From positions 558,001 through 622,000 of the forward strand of contig JASGHI010000003.1 of assembly GCA_049841155.1 (NCBI GenBank): a stretch of 64,000 bases of DNA, in the 5' to 3' direction. Below, in pieces: positions 40,523 to 52,834 of the stretch (its first letter is position 1; the number at the start of each line of letters is the position of its first letter). A model generated the notes under the pieces. The model was not told the origin of the DNA, did no database searches, and saw nothing but the letters and a program-made list of their open reading frames with translations. The position numbers were made by a program, and so were the translations under genes. This DNA comes from ZC4RG30 sp049841155. Lineage in GTDB: Bacteria > Pseudomonadota > Gammaproteobacteria > Steroidobacterales > Steroidobacteraceae.

Positions 40523-41602
40523 ATGAGCGGGCGGATCATCGTCGCACTTTCCGGCGGCGTGGACTCGGCCGTCACCGCACTGCTGCTGGTGCGTGCCGGC
40601 CACGACGTGCAGGGCCTGTTCATGCACAACTGGGAAGAGGACGACCAGGGCTACTGCAGGGCAGCCGAGGATTTCCAGGATGCGCGGCAGGTGGCGCAGG
40701 AACTGGGCATCCCGCTGCACCGTGTCGACCTGTCGCGCGAATACCGCGAACGCGTATTCGCCCATTTCCTGCGCGAATACCGTGCCGGCCGCACACCCAA
40801 TCCGGATGTGCTGTGCAACCGCGAGATCAAGTTCGGTGATTGCCTGGAACACGCCTTGCGCCTGGGTGGCCAATGCCTTGCCACCGGGCACTACGCGCGG
40901 CTCGAACAGACACCGCAGGGGCCCGAGCTGCACAAGGGTGTGGATGAGGGCAAGGACCAGTCCTACTTCCTGCACGACGTGCCGCGGGAGCGTTTTGCGC
41001 GGGCGCTGCTGCCACTGGGCGGCCTGCACAAGGAACGGGTGCGCGAGCTCGCCCGGGAGGCAGGCCTGCCGGTGCACGACAAGCGCGACAGTACCGGGAT
41101 CTGCTTCATCGGCGAGCGGCCGTTCCGCGAGTTCCTCTCGCGCTACGTCAACTCTGCGCCAGGCCCCATCCTCACGCCGGAGGGCCGTCAGATCGGCGAA
41201 CACATCGGGCTGGCCTTCTACACGCTGGGTCAGCGCAGCGGCATCGGCATCGGCGGCCGGCGCGAAGGCGATGGCGAAGCCTGGTACGTGGCAGCCAAGG
41301 ATCTGGCGCGCAATGCTCTGGTGGTGGTCCAGGGCGCGCAGCATCCCCTGCTCTTCAGCAGCAGTGTTCACGTCGTGGCCTGCAACTGGCTGTGCGCCGC
41401 GCCCGGCACACCCTTCGATGCGGCGGTACGTCTGCGCTACCGGCAGCAGGACCAGCGTGCGCACATCGAGCCGCTGGAGGCCACCCGGCTGTGTCTGCAT
41501 ACCCTGGAACCGCAGCGGGCGGTGACTCCGGGCCAGTCCGCGGTGTTGTACCAGGGCACACGCTGCCTCGGAGGCGGGGTCATCGACCGAACCGATGTAT
41601 AA
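40523..41602 (+). CDS. mnmA: tRNA-specific 2-thiouridylase MnmA
   Basis: 359 residues. The PP-loop VALSGGVDSAV is at the N-terminus, and the catalytic pair is Cys98 (NPDVLCNREIKF) and Cys194 (STGICFIGERPFREFL). GRTPNPDVLCN and TGHYAR are standard. It uses sulfur relayed to Cys194 to thiolate U34 of Lys, Glu and Gln tRNAs. Start ATG 40523, 5 bp after the NudJ-like stop. Its last codons overlap a perfect TATAAT. Confidence 0.97.
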   Translation: MSGRIIVALSGGVDSAVTALLLVRAGHDVQGLFMHNWEEDDQGYCRAAEDFQDARQVAQELGIPLHRVDLSREYRERVFAHFLREYRAGRTPNPDVLCNREIKFGDCLEHALRLGGQCLATGHYARLEQTPQGPELHKGVDEGKDQSYFLHDVPRERFARALLPLGGLHKERVRELAREAGLPVHDKRDSTGICFIGERPFREFLSRYVNSAPGPILTPEGRQIGEHIGLAFYTLGQRSGIGIGGRREGDGEAWYVAAKDLARNALVVVQGAQHPLLFSSSVHVVACNWLCAAPGTPFDAAVRLRYRQQDQRAHIEPLEATRLCLHTLEPQRAVTPGQSAVLYQGTRCLGGGVIDRTDV

Positions 41603-41603
41603 T
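41598..41603 (+). promoter_or_regulatory. Candidate -10 box for acnA
   Basis: TATAAT, a perfect -10 hexamer, overlaps the TAA stop of mnmA and lies 26 bp before the acnA ATG. The -35 position is GC-rich and unconvincing. The short leader contains a CCCCGGAA/TTCCCGGG imperfect inverted repeat. Confidence 0.45.
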
Positions 41604-41629
41604 TCCCCGGAATTTCCCGGGAGAGTGGT

Positions 41630-44323
<2,694 letters not shown>

Positions 44324-44327
44324 CGGC

Positions 44328-45017
44328 ATGACGTCCGGGGAGGAGCAACCTCCCGCATCGAAGACCGCGCGGCGCCTGGCGGTCTTCGATCTGGATGGCA
44401 CGCTGACGCGGCACGACACCTTCCTGCCCTTCGTCGGCGGGCTGCTGCTGCGCGAGCCGGGGCGATGGTGGCGCATACCCCTGCTGCTGTGGCCCGCCGT
44501 GGGCTATCTCACAGGACGCGTGGACCGCGGCGCCCTCAAGGGGGCCGTGCTGCGCCTGCTGTTCCGCGGACTGCCCCGTAAGCGCATTGCAGACTGGGCC
44601 GAACGCCATGCGCGCCGCGTGATTGCCGCAGGGATGCACGAGGAAGGACTGCGTGCATGGCGGGCGCACCAGGCGGCCGGCGACGAGCTGATCCTGCTCT
44701 CGGCCAGCCCGGATCTGTACGTACCGCGCATCGGCGCGGCGCTGGGCGCTGCGCAGGTGCTGTGCACTCCCGTACTGTGGAAAGACGGGCGGCTGGATGG
44801 GCACCTCGCTGGCCCCAATCACCGCGGCGCGGTGAAAACACAGGTGCTCGCGGCGCTGCGTGCGCAGCGGCCGGACATGGCGGTGATCGCCTACGGCAAC
44901 AGCCCCGCAGATCTGGACCACATGCTGGGCTGCGAGCAAGCCGTGTACGTGAATGGCGGCGAGGCGTTGCGGCGTGCCATGCCGCAGAAGAACCTGCGCT
45001 GGGTACGCTGGCGCTGA
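44328..45017 (+). CDS. HAD-IB family phosphatase
   Basis: 229 residues. HAD motif I is VFDLDGTLTRHDTFLPFV (Asp21 nucleophile, Asp23). A helical cap with LKGAVLRLLFRGL follows, then motif II LLSASPDLY, and motif IV YGNSPADLDHMLG. The subfamily includes phosphoserine and lipid-phosphate (PgpC-like) phosphatases; the hydrophobic cap segment is compatible with a lipid phosphate substrate, but this is speculative. It ends one base from the convergent kynA end. Confidence 0.85.
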   Translation: MTSGEEQPPASKTARRLAVFDLDGTLTRHDTFLPFVGGLLLREPGRWWRIPLLLWPAVGYLTGRVDRGALKGAVLRLLFRGLPRKRIADWAERHARRVIAAGMHEEGLRAWRAHQAAGDELILLSASPDLYVPRIGAALGAAQVLCTPVLWKDGRLDGHLAGPNHRGAVKTQVLAALRAQRPDMAVIAYGNSPADLDHMLGCEQAVYVNGGEALRRAMPQKNLRWVRWR

Positions 45018-45018
45018 A

Positions 45019-45873
45019 TCAGAGCGAGGTCCGCACCTGCCAAAGTTCAGGGAACAGACGCAGGTCCAGCACCTTGGAAAGATAGGAAACGCCGCTGGTG
45101 CCGCCGGTGCCCGGCTTGTTGCCGATGATGCGCTCGACGGTCTTCATGTGCTGGAAGCGCCACAGCTGGAAGCGGTGCTCCAGGTCCACCAGGCCCTCGG
45201 CCAGTTCGTACAGGTCCCAGTCCTTCTGCGAGTTGTGGTACACGCCCAGCCATGCGGCAGCCACGGCCTTGCTGGGCACGTAAGGTTCGCTGAAGTCGCG
45301 GTCGCGCACCTCCACCGGGATGCCATATCCCCGCCGGCTCAGCAGCCGCAGCACCTCGTCGTACAGGCTGGGGGCATGCAGCGCGCGTTCGAGCCGGGCA
45401 TGGTCCTCGGCATTCTTGCGGTGCACACGCACCATGTCGGCATTCTTGTTGCCCAGCGTGAACTCCAGCAGCCGGTACTGCGCCGACTGGAAGCCCGATG
45501 AGCGTCCCAGCGCATTGCGGAAGGCGGAGTAGTCCGCCGGCGTCATTGTGGAGAGCACCGGCCAGATGCCGACCAGCTGGTCCTGGATGTTGGAGATGCG
45601 CCGCAATACCTTGAACGAAGGGTCCAGGTCGTCCTTCACCACGCACTCGATCACGAGCTTCAGTTCGTGCAGGAACAGGCGGATCCACAGCTCCGAAACC
45701 TGGTGCACGATGATGAACAGCATCTCGTCGTGCTGGAAGGAATTGGGCTTCTGCGCCGCGAGCAGCTGCGAGAGCTGCAGGTATTCCCCATAGGACTGGG
45801 AGCTGCCCAGATCCCAGTGCACCGCCTCGCCGGTCAGATCGACGCGGCTGCTCGATGGCGGCTTGTCGCTCAC
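45019..45873 (-). CDS. kynA: Tryptophan 2,3-dioxygenase
   Basis: 284 residues. Motifs: LQLSQLLAAQ, HDEMLFIIVHQVSELWIRLF with the distal His, LVGIWPVLSTMTPADYSAFR, and the C-terminal RFQLWRFQHMKTVERIIGNK with proximal heme-ligand His, then GTGGTSGVSYL. It opens the kynurenine pathway. Start is GTG 45873 overlapping the metallopeptidase stop (GTGA). No other kynurenine genes are in the window. Confidence 0.95.
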   Translation of the reverse strand: MSDKPPSSSRVDLTGEAVHWDLGSSQSYGEYLQLSQLLAAQKPNSFQHDEMLFIIVHQVSELWIRLFLHELKLVIECVVKDDLDPSFKVLRRISNIQDQLVGIWPVLSTMTPADYSAFRNALGRSSGFQSAQYRLLEFTLGNKNADMVRVHRKNAEDHARLERALHAPSLYDEVLRLLSRRGYGIPVEVRDRDFSEPYVPSKAVAAAWLGVYHNSQKDWDLYELAEGLVDLEHRFQLWRFQHMKTVERIIGNKPGTGGTSGVSYLSKVLDLRLFPELWQVRTSL

Positions 45874-46646
45874 GATTCACCCGCCCGCTGCAGCAGCCAT
45901 TGCGGCACCCGGCGCCAGCCCTCTGCCAGGCTGCGGTCAAGACGCTGCCACTGCGGCTCGCAGGCCGCAACGCAGCGCCAGAATGCCGCCGAATGGTTCA
46001 TGTGGCGCGTATGCGCGAGTTCATGGCACATCAGGTAACGCAGGACCTCGGGTGTCTGGAACAGCAGGGCAAGATTGAGGGAAATCGTGCCGCGCGTCGA
46101 GCAGCTGCCCCAGCGGCTGCGCTGCAGGCGCACGCGCAGCAGGCGGTAGTCGAAGCCGAACTGCCTGGCCAGCTCCGCAAGGCGCGGCTCGAAGGTCTGC
46201 TGCGCGCGCTCGCTGAGCCAGCGGCGCAGCGCCTGCTGCAGGGCCCTTGCATCGCCCTGTCCGCGCAGGCTGAGCCAGCCTTCGCCCTGCTGCGTGATCC
46301 GGGCACGGCCAGGGCCGGCGCCCAAGTGCAGCTTCCAGCGTTCGCCGATGGCCGGAAGATCCAGAACCCCGGGCGGGAATGGCGCTGGCGGCTGGGCCAG
46401 TGCGCGCCGGCGCCGCACCTGCTCCTGCACCCATTGCCGGCGGCTGTCGAAGAATGCCCGGGCACGGCGCTCGGACACGCCGCGCGGCACTACCAGCTCC
46501 ACGCCGCCGTCCAGGTGCACACGCACCGCCACGCGCCGGGCGCGCGCGCTGAAACGCACACGCGGAGCGTCCGCGCCCGGTGCCTCCCACAGCGCAAGCT
46601 GCGCGGCGGGCAGCGGGTTGTCGGCTATCCTCGCGCGATGGTCCAC
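45870..46646 (-). CDS. YgjP-like zinc metallopeptidase (DUF45, M48-related)
   Basis: About 258 residues from a provisional GTG at 46646. The C-terminal catalytic part has SRWGSCSTRGTISLNLALLF and the zinc motif LMCHELAHTRHMNHSAAFW (HExxH plus the third His). The N-terminal half reads SARARRVAVRVHLDGGVELV and RRQWVQEQVRRR, typical of YgjP. Start is uncertain: the frame has no ATG nearby, and the GTG lies within the start region of the divergent tatD gene. Confidence 0.85.
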   Translation of the reverse strand: MDHRARIADNPLPAAQLALWEAPGADAPRVRFSARARRVAVRVHLDGGVELVVPRGVSERRARAFFDSRRQWVQEQVRRRRALAQPPAPFPPGVLDLPAIGERWKLHLGAGPGRARITQQGEGWLSLRGQGDARALQQALRRWLSERAQQTFEPRLAELARQFGFDYRLLRVRLQRSRWGSCSTRGTISLNLALLFQTPEVLRYLMCHELAHTRHMNHSAAFWRCVAACEPQWQRLDRSLAEGWRRVPQWLLQRAGES

Positions 46647-47474
46647 TCCCAGATGATAGCAGCCGGCCGCAACCCCCAACTGATCGACATCGGCGCCAAC
46701 CTCACGCACGAGAGCTTCCAGCCGGATTTCGCCGCCGTGATGCAACGCGCCGCGGACAGCGCCGTGCAGCGCCTCATCGTCACGGGCACCAGCATCGAGG
46801 CCACGCGCGCGGCGATCCACTTGCACCGCCACTGGCCCGATCGCCTGTTCGCCACCTGTGGCATCCATCCGCATCATGCCGCCGACCTCGACGACGCCGC
46901 GCATGAGACGCTGCGGGAACTGTCGGCGGCGGCCGGCGTCGTCGCCATCGGCGAGTGCGGTCTCGACTACTACCGCAACTATGCGCCGCGCGAGGCGCAG
47001 ATCGCAGCCTTCCGCCGCCAGCTGGAGCTCGCGGTGCAGGTAGGCAAACCCGTGTTCCTGCACCAGCGCGATGCGCATGCGGATTTTGCCGCCATCCTGC
47101 GGGAATACCGCCCTGCCCTTGCCGGGGGCGTCGCGCACTGTTTCACCGGTCATGCCGCAGAGCTGGAGGAATGCCTGCAGATGGACCTTGCCATCGGCAT
47201 CACCGGCTGGATCTGCGACGAGCGGCGCGGGCGGCATCTGCTGCCGCTGATGCCGCACATACCCCGCGGCAGCCTCATGATCGAGACCGATGCGCCCTAC
47301 CTGCTGCCGCGCAGTCTCAAACCTGCCCCGCGCAGCCGCCGCAATGAGCCGGCGTTCCTGCCCGAAGTGGCACGGATGGTGGCAGAGGCCAGGAAGGAAT
47401 CCTTCGAAGAACTGGCGGCGCATACCACGGCTGCTGCGCAGGACCTGTTCGGCCTGCCGGCGCCGGCCGGGTGA
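46638..47474 (+). CDS. tatD: TatD-family deoxyribonuclease
   Basis: 278 residues, a TIM-barrel metal-dependent hydrolase. IDIGANLTHESFQPDF is the TatD-type first strand (no HxH, as in E. coli TatD). CGIHPHHAADL, VAIGECGLDYYRNYAPREAQ, VFLHQRDAHADF and MIETDAPYLLP follow with the metal-binding Glu, His and Asp residues. Start ATG 46638 or 46653; neither has a clear Shine-Dalgarno. The 5' end overlaps the divergent metallopeptidase start by a few bases. Confidence 0.93.
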   Translation: MVHSQMIAAGRNPQLIDIGANLTHESFQPDFAAVMQRAADSAVQRLIVTGTSIEATRAAIHLHRHWPDRLFATCGIHPHHAADLDDAAHETLRELSAAAGVVAIGECGLDYYRNYAPREAQIAAFRRQLELAVQVGKPVFLHQRDAHADFAAILREYRPALAGGVAHCFTGHAAELEECLQMDLAIGITGWICDERRGRHLLPLMPHIPRGSLMIETDAPYLLPRSLKPAPRSRRNEPAFLPEVARMVAEARKESFEELAAHTTAAAQDLFGLPAPAG

Positions 47475-47495
47475 GCGGCGGGCTGCTCCCCGCGG

Positions 47496-48143
47496 CTACT
47501 CCAGGAACACCTCTGCCAGGAAATGCGGGTGCCGCCGCAGCGGGCTTTCGGTCACGGACGCACACAGCTGCCGCCATTGCTCGCGGTAGCCATCCACCCA
47601 GCTCTGCGTGGCCTCGCTGTCCGGAGGCGGAAATTCCGTGCGCAGCGAATCCACCATCAACGTCCAGCGCGGCAGCCCCTTGGGGAAGCGCCCCTTGCGG
47701 GTGAACAGTATCCGTCCCTCCACCGGCAGTTCCCCCGCAAACTGCTTCACGGCGGCCACGCGGTCGTAGAGGGCGTGCTGCGGATTGGGAAAGGTCGTGC
47801 GGTCCGCACCGCTCATGACCGTCCACTGGGTCATCTGGTCGCCGCCGAAGATATTGCCCTTCACGTCCCTGAGATCGATCACCACGACGCCGCGGGAGGT
47901 GAGCAGCAGGTAATCGACGTGCATCGAACCTTCCATGCCATCCGGCACCAGCACGTCCCGCAGGTATTCCACGCCCGCGGCGACTATGGCCTCGTGCAGC
48001 TGCCGCCGCTGCCGGCGGCGGCGGATCGCGCGCAGCGCGTATGCCAGCGTGGCGGCCGTGCACACCGCCAGCACCGACGCACCGATCAGACGGTTCTGCG
48101 GTGAGTCGATGCGCTGCAGGATGTCGTCAACCGTCAATGGCAT
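47496..48143 (-). CDS. NERD (nuclease-related) domain membrane-anchored protein
   Basis: 215 residues. An N-terminal membrane helix (about 19-38) and a basic stretch RRRRQRRQ precede a NERD domain: HVDYLLLTSRGVVVIDLRDV with KGNIFGG, then QNHALYD-like NPQHALYDRV and GRILFTRKGRFPKG. NERD shares a fold with some restriction-like nucleases, but the biochemical role of stand-alone members is unclear. Its start overlaps the thrC end by 17 bp, so it is likely read on the thr transcript. Confidence 0.82.
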   Translation of the reverse strand: MPLTVDDILQRIDSPQNRLIGASVLAVCTAATLAYALRAIRRRRQRRQLHEAIVAAGVEYLRDVLVPDGMEGSMHVDYLLLTSRGVVVIDLRDVKGNIFGGDQMTQWTVMSGADRTTFPNPQHALYDRVAAVKQFAGELPVEGRILFTRKGRFPKGLPRWTLMVDSLRTEFPPPDSEATQSWVDGYREQWRQLCASVTESPLRRHPHFLAEVFLE

Positions 48144-49413
48144 GCCGCAGCGCGTTCAGGGTCGGGTCCAGTTCGCCGAAACTCGAAGGCAGATCATAGA
48201 GCCGGCGCAGGTTCTCCGGAACTGCCATCGGTCCCACCAGCGGTTCGACGATCTCGCGGAACTTGGCCGGATGGGCGGTTGCGACCAGCACCCACTGCCG
48301 GCGGCGTTCGGTTTCAGGAAGCTGCGCATGCACTTGGGCCGCCGTCGCGGTGTGCGGGCACCAGATTTCCCCGTAGCGCCCGTAGTCGGTGCGGATGCGG
48401 GCGCGGATCTCCTCGTCACTGACACTGAAGGCGGAAAGCTGCGCGCCGAACCGCGCCGCATCCGGATACAGCGCCAGCAGCCGTTCGAGATTGCTGGGAT
48501 TGCCCACGTCCATGGCCGAGGCCAGCGTCGCCACGCTGGGCCGGGGCAGCAGCTGCCCCGTGGCCAGAAAGTCGGGCACCGTGCGGTTGGCATTGTGCGC
48601 CAGCACGATGCGGTCGATGGGAAACCCCATCAGACGCGCCCAGACGCAGGCGGCCGAATTGCCGAGATTGCCGCTGGGGATGATGTAGGACGCCTTGGCG
48701 CCGGTCTGCTCGCGGATGGCAAGGCTGCTGGCAGCGTAGTACACCGCCTGGGGCAGCAGGCGTCCGAGATTGATGCTGTTGGCCGAAGACAGATCGACCC
48801 TGGTGCGCATGCTGCTGTCGAGGAAGGCTTCCTTCACCAGTCGCTGGCAATCGTCGAAGCTGCCGCGCACGGCAAAGCTGCGGACATTGTCGCCCCAGCA
48901 GGTCAGCTGCTGCTGCTGCGTGGGAGAGACCAGGCCCTTCGGAAACAGCACCACGATCTCGATGCCCGGACGCCGATGGAAGGCGGCCGCCACGGCGCCG
49001 CCGGTATCGCCGGAGGTCGCAACCAGGATGCGCAGCACCCGGCCACCCGGACGCCGGATGCGCACCAGGCTGGCTGCGAGAAAGCGGGCCCCGAAATCCT
49101 TGAACGCGGCAGTGGGGCCGTGGAAGAGCTCCAGCACATGCAGATGCCCTTCACTGCCGACGGACTTCAGCGGTGCCGGAAAACTGAAGGCGTCGGCGTC
49201 TATCGCGGGAACCTCGGCAGCCAGGGAGTCGCCCGCGGCGAACGCGCCGATCAGAAGGTCTGCCAAGTCGCGCAATGAGCCAGGCCTGGCGCTGGCGCCG
49301 ATCCCGGGCCACTCCTCCGGCATGTAGAGGCCGCCATCCGGCGCCAGGCCCTGCAGCAATGCATCACTGAAGCCGACGGCGGGCGTCTGGCCGCGGGTAC
49401 TGAGAAACTTCAT
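48127..49413 (-). CDS. thrC: Threonine synthase
   Basis: 428 residues. STRGQTPAVGFSDALLQGLA, the PLP lysine in FHGPTAAFKDFGARFL, ATSGDTGGAVAAAF, and SANSINLGRLLPQAVYY are all diagnostic. It converts O-phosphohomoserine to threonine with PLP. Start ATG 49413 overlaps thrB by ATGA; a longer frame inside thrB is rejected. It ends the thrABC series, overlapping the NERD gene. Confidence 0.97.
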   Translation of the reverse strand: MKFLSTRGQTPAVGFSDALLQGLAPDGGLYMPEEWPGIGASARPGSLRDLADLLIGAFAAGDSLAAEVPAIDADAFSFPAPLKSVGSEGHLHVLELFHGPTAAFKDFGARFLAASLVRIRRPGGRVLRILVATSGDTGGAVAAAFHRRPGIEIVVLFPKGLVSPTQQQQLTCWGDNVRSFAVRGSFDDCQRLVKEAFLDSSMRTRVDLSSANSINLGRLLPQAVYYAASSLAIREQTGAKASYIIPSGNLGNSAACVWARLMGFPIDRIVLAHNANRTVPDFLATGQLLPRPSVATLASAMDVGNPSNLERLLALYPDAARFGAQLSAFSVSDEEIRARIRTDYGRYGEIWCPHTATAAQVHAQLPETERRRQWVLVATAHPAKFREIVEPLVGPMAVPENLRRLYDLPSSFGELDPTLNALRHAIDG

Positions 49414-50348
49414 GTGCCGCTCACCACGTGGGCGCCACGCGCCTGCAACGACACGCTCCAGTGGTCGGTCTGGGTGCCCTGCGCGGCGAACGCCTTCACC
49501 ATCACCTCGCGCACCGCCGCAGCGTCGTCCTTCAGGCACAGCGCGAACATCGTAGGCCCGGCGCCGGAAATGGAGCAGCCCAAGGCGCCGCCGGCAAGCG
49601 CCGCCGCACGCACATCATTGAAACCCGGAATCAGCACCTGCCTCTGCTTCTCGATGATGACGTCCTCGAGCGAGGCCTTGATCAGATCCAGGTCATCGGT
49701 ATAGCAGCCCGAAATGAAGCCGGCGAGATTCGCCGTCTGCCATACGAAATCCGACAGGTGCACGCTGTGCGAGAGGATGGCGCGGGCCTGCTTGGTCGGC
49801 ACCTGCAGGTGCGGATGCACGATCACGGCGTGGATCTGCCCCGGCACGGGAATCTGCTTCACGCGCGGCTGGTCTATGCCCACGGTGAGCACCAGGCCGC
49901 CGAACAGCGACGGGGCGATGTTGTCGGCGTGGCGCGAGCCGCTGGCCACGGCCTCTCCTTCCATGGCTGCCTTGAGTAGCTCGATGCGCGTCATCGGCTC
50001 GGGCAGCATGGCATTGGCCGCGACCACGGCCGCGACCGCCGACGCCGCCGACCCTCCCAGGCCCGAGGCCAGGGGAATTCCCTTGTCGATCTCCATCTCG
50101 AAGCCGAAATCCAGATTGCGCGACTCGATCAGCGCCAGCAGCGCACGGCCGGCCGTGTTTTTCTCCGCCTCCAGCGGCAGATCCTCCACCACCCCGCGGA
50201 TGGTCTTCACCCGCACCTCGGGCCGCGGCAGGCGCTGCAGCCTGACGCGATCGCCGAGCGCATCGACGGCGAAGCCGAGGATGTCGAAACCGATGGCGAC
50301 GTTCGCCACCGAGGCGGGCGCGAAGGCTGTCACGGTCGAATGGTTCAC
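49410..50348 (-). CDS. thrB: Homoserine kinase
   Basis: 312 residues, GHMP kinase fold. FAPASVANVAIGFDILGFAV, the ATP loop PLASGLGGSAASAVAAVVAA, and the C-terminal GCSISGAGPTMFAL are all present. It phosphorylates homoserine. Coupled to thrA and thrC by ATGA overlaps. Confidence 0.97.
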   Translation of the reverse strand: MNHSTVTAFAPASVANVAIGFDILGFAVDALGDRVRLQRLPRPEVRVKTIRGVVEDLPLEAEKNTAGRALLALIESRNLDFGFEMEIDKGIPLASGLGGSAASAVAAVVAANAMLPEPMTRIELLKAAMEGEAVASGSRHADNIAPSLFGGLVLTVGIDQPRVKQIPVPGQIHAVIVHPHLQVPTKQARAILSHSVHLSDFVWQTANLAGFISGCYTDDLDLIKASLEDVIIEKQRQVLIPGFNDVRAAALAGGALGCSISGAGPTMFALCLKDDAAAVREVMVKAFAAQGTQTDHWSVSLQARGAHVVSGT

Positions 50349-52834
50349 AGACGGGCTCCAAGATAGGCGGAAAGACGCAGCAGATCGGCAAACACGCCCC
50401 CCGCGGTCACCTCGGGACCGGCGCCCGGACCTTGCACGATGAGCGGATTATTGCAGTAGCGGGCCGTGGCGAAACGCACCACGTTGTCGGTGAGGGCGAT
50501 GTTGGCGAAGGGGTGCCTGGAATCCAGCTCCACCACCCCCACCGTAGCCTCGCCCTGCGCGGTGATGCGGCCGACGAAGCGCAGCACCTTGCCGGCCTGC
50601 TTCGCGGCGAGGAAGCGCTGCCGCATGGCGGCATCGTACTTGGTGAGGCCGTCAAGGAATTGCTCGATGGAGCCGCCAGTCAGATCGTTTGGCACCAGGC
50701 TCTCGACCTTGACTTCACCCATCTCGATCTTCTGGCCCATCTCGCGCGCCAGGATGATGAGCTTGCGCGCCACGTCCGTGCCGGACAGGTCGTCACGCGG
50801 GTCGGGCTCGGTGTAACCCAGCTTCTTCGCCTCCCTCACGATGGCCGAGAACGGCACGGAACCGTCGTAGACATTGAAGAGGTACGCCAGCGTCCCGGAG
50901 AAAATGCCTTCGACACTGTCGATGACGTCCCCGGTCTCGCGCAGGTCGCGCAATGTCTGGATCACCGGCAGGCCGGCGCCCACCGTGCCCTCGTAGAGGT
51001 AGTGCGAAGCGCCGATGCGGCGCGCCTCGCGCAGGGATTCGTAGTACGCCATCCCGGCACTGTTGGCCTTCTTGTTCGGTGTGACGATGTGGATGCCCTG
51101 TGCCAGCCACTGGCTGTAGCGCGACGCGATCTTCTCGTCGGCCGAGCAGTCGATGATCACCGTATGCGGCAGGTAGTCGACGCGCACGTGTTCGACGAAC
51201 CTGTCGAGGTTCGCAGTCTCCGCGCCGGCTTCCAGCTCGGCCTTCCAGTTGGCAAGGTCGACACCGCGCTCGGACAGCAGCATCTTGCGGCTCGCGAGGA
51301 TGCCGCGCACCCGCAGATCCAGCTTGAATTCGCGCGCCAGGCGCGCCTGCTGCGAAGCCAGCTGGTCCAGCAGCACGCGCCCGACCGTACCCGGGCCGAT
51401 CACTCCGATGGACAGCGTGCTCGGCGACAGATAGAAGCTCGAGTGGGTGGCGCGCAGCGCGCGCGTGGCCTGCCGCCCCTCGACCACTACGGAAATGTTG
51501 CGCTCCGACGCGCCCTGGGCGATGGCGCGCACGTTCACGCCTGCCTGCCCCAGCGCATTGAAGACCTTGGCCGACACGCCGGGCGTACCCGCCATGCCAT
51601 CGCCCACGACGGCCAGGATCGCAAGCTCCCTTACCGCCTCGACGCTCTGGATCTGGCCTTCGTCGAGCTCGCGCCGGAACGCGGCGCGCACCACGCGCTC
51701 GGCCCGTGCGGCTTCGCTCGCGGGAATGGCGCAGCAGATGGAATGCTCGGAGCTGCCCTGCGAGATCAGGATGACATTGATGCCTTCCTCGCGCAGCGCG
51801 CCGAACAGGCGGTGCGCCGTGCCCGGCACGCCGATCATTCCGGCGCCTTCGATGTTGACCAGCGCAATGTCCTCGATGGTCGTGATGCCCTTGACCGTGA
51901 GCTCCGAAGCCGGCTGGGCGCAGATCAGCGTGGCAGGCCGCTGCGGCGCGAAAGTGTTGCGGATCCAGATGGGAATCGCGCGGCCCACGGCCGGCGCCAT
52001 GGTCTGCGGATGGATCACCTTGGCGCCGAAATAGGCCAGCTCCATCGCTTCGCTGTATGAAAGCTGGTCGATGACCCGCGCATTGGGCACGCGCCGCGGA
52101 TCCGCCGACAGCACGCCGTCGACATCGGTCCAGATGTGGATTTCGGCCGCTTCGAGCAGCGCCCCGAAGATCGACGCGGAGAAATCGCTGCCGTTGCGGC
52201 CGAGCGTGGTTTGCACTCCCTGCGGAGTGCGGGCCACGAAACCCGGGAGGATGAGGGTGCCGCCGAAAGCCGCCGCCCCGGACTCGGCAAGGTGAGAGCG
52301 GCTTGCCTCCCACTGCACGGCCGGCCCCAGCGGTCCCCAGTCCGCAACCACGATCTGGCGCGCATCCAGCCACTTCACGCCCGAGCTGTCCTTGCGCCGT
52401 GCGACGAGATACGCCGAAAACAGGGTGGTGGACCACAGTTCACCATAGCCTGCCACCAGGTCCCGGACATTGCGTGCAGCCGAACGCAGCAGGCCCGTGG
52501 TCTGCAGGATCCCGGCCAGATCCGTCCGGTCCTTGTCGAAGCGGGCAAGCCATGCCTCGCTGCCGGTCTTGTCGAGCAGTGCCTGCGCAATGGCCTGATG
52601 GCGCTCGCGCAGCGCATCCAGTCCCTGGGCTACGGAAGGATCCTGCCGCTCGGCGGCGGCCACGAGATTGAGCAGCGCGTCCGTGACGCCCTTGCAGGCC
52701 GACAGCACCACACCCAGGCGCCGCGAAGGCTGCGCCTCGATGATGTCGGCCACCCGCCTGAAGCAGTCGGCATCGGCGACGCTCGAGCCTCCGAATTTGT
52801 GCACGATCCAGGCGGAAGCTGCGGAAGATTTCAT
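50345..52834 (-). CDS. thrA: Bifunctional aspartokinase/homoserine dehydrogenase I
   Basis: 829 residues. The aspartokinase part starts VHKFGGSSVADADCFRRVA and has GRNGSDFSASIFGALLEA; two ACT-like regions follow (ITTIEDIALVNIEGAGMIG and LAILAVVGDGMAGTPGVSAK). The homoserine dehydrogenase part has IGVIGPGTVGRVLLDQL and SGTLAYLFNVYDGSVPFSAI. It performs the first and third steps of threonine synthesis. No threonine-rich leader peptide or attenuator is visible in the 48 bp upstream; the TATTAA there may be a -10. Confidence 0.97.
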   Translation of the reverse strand: MKSSAASAWIVHKFGGSSVADADCFRRVADIIEAQPSRRLGVVLSACKGVTDALLNLVAAAERQDPSVAQGLDALRERHQAIAQALLDKTGSEAWLARFDKDRTDLAGILQTTGLLRSAARNVRDLVAGYGELWSTTLFSAYLVARRKDSSGVKWLDARQIVVADWGPLGPAVQWEASRSHLAESGAAAFGGTLILPGFVARTPQGVQTTLGRNGSDFSASIFGALLEAAEIHIWTDVDGVLSADPRRVPNARVIDQLSYSEAMELAYFGAKVIHPQTMAPAVGRAIPIWIRNTFAPQRPATLICAQPASELTVKGITTIEDIALVNIEGAGMIGVPGTAHRLFGALREEGINVILISQGSSEHSICCAIPASEAARAERVVRAAFRRELDEGQIQSVEAVRELAILAVVGDGMAGTPGVSAKVFNALGQAGVNVRAIAQGASERNISVVVEGRQATRALRATHSSFYLSPSTLSIGVIGPGTVGRVLLDQLASQQARLAREFKLDLRVRGILASRKMLLSERGVDLANWKAELEAGAETANLDRFVEHVRVDYLPHTVIIDCSADEKIASRYSQWLAQGIHIVTPNKKANSAGMAYYESLREARRIGASHYLYEGTVGAGLPVIQTLRDLRETGDVIDSVEGIFSGTLAYLFNVYDGSVPFSAIVREAKKLGYTEPDPRDDLSGTDVARKLIILAREMGQKIEMGEVKVESLVPNDLTGGSIEQFLDGLTKYDAAMRQRFLAAKQAGKVLRFVGRITAQGEATVGVVELDSRHPFANIALTDNVVRFATARYCNNPLIVQGPGAGPEVTAGGVFADLLRLSAYLGARL

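Noticed and set aside
50432..52060. Plus-strand open frame of about 540 codons opposite thrA
   Set aside because: Arg/His/Gln-rich antisense frame without features; thrA is fully conserved.
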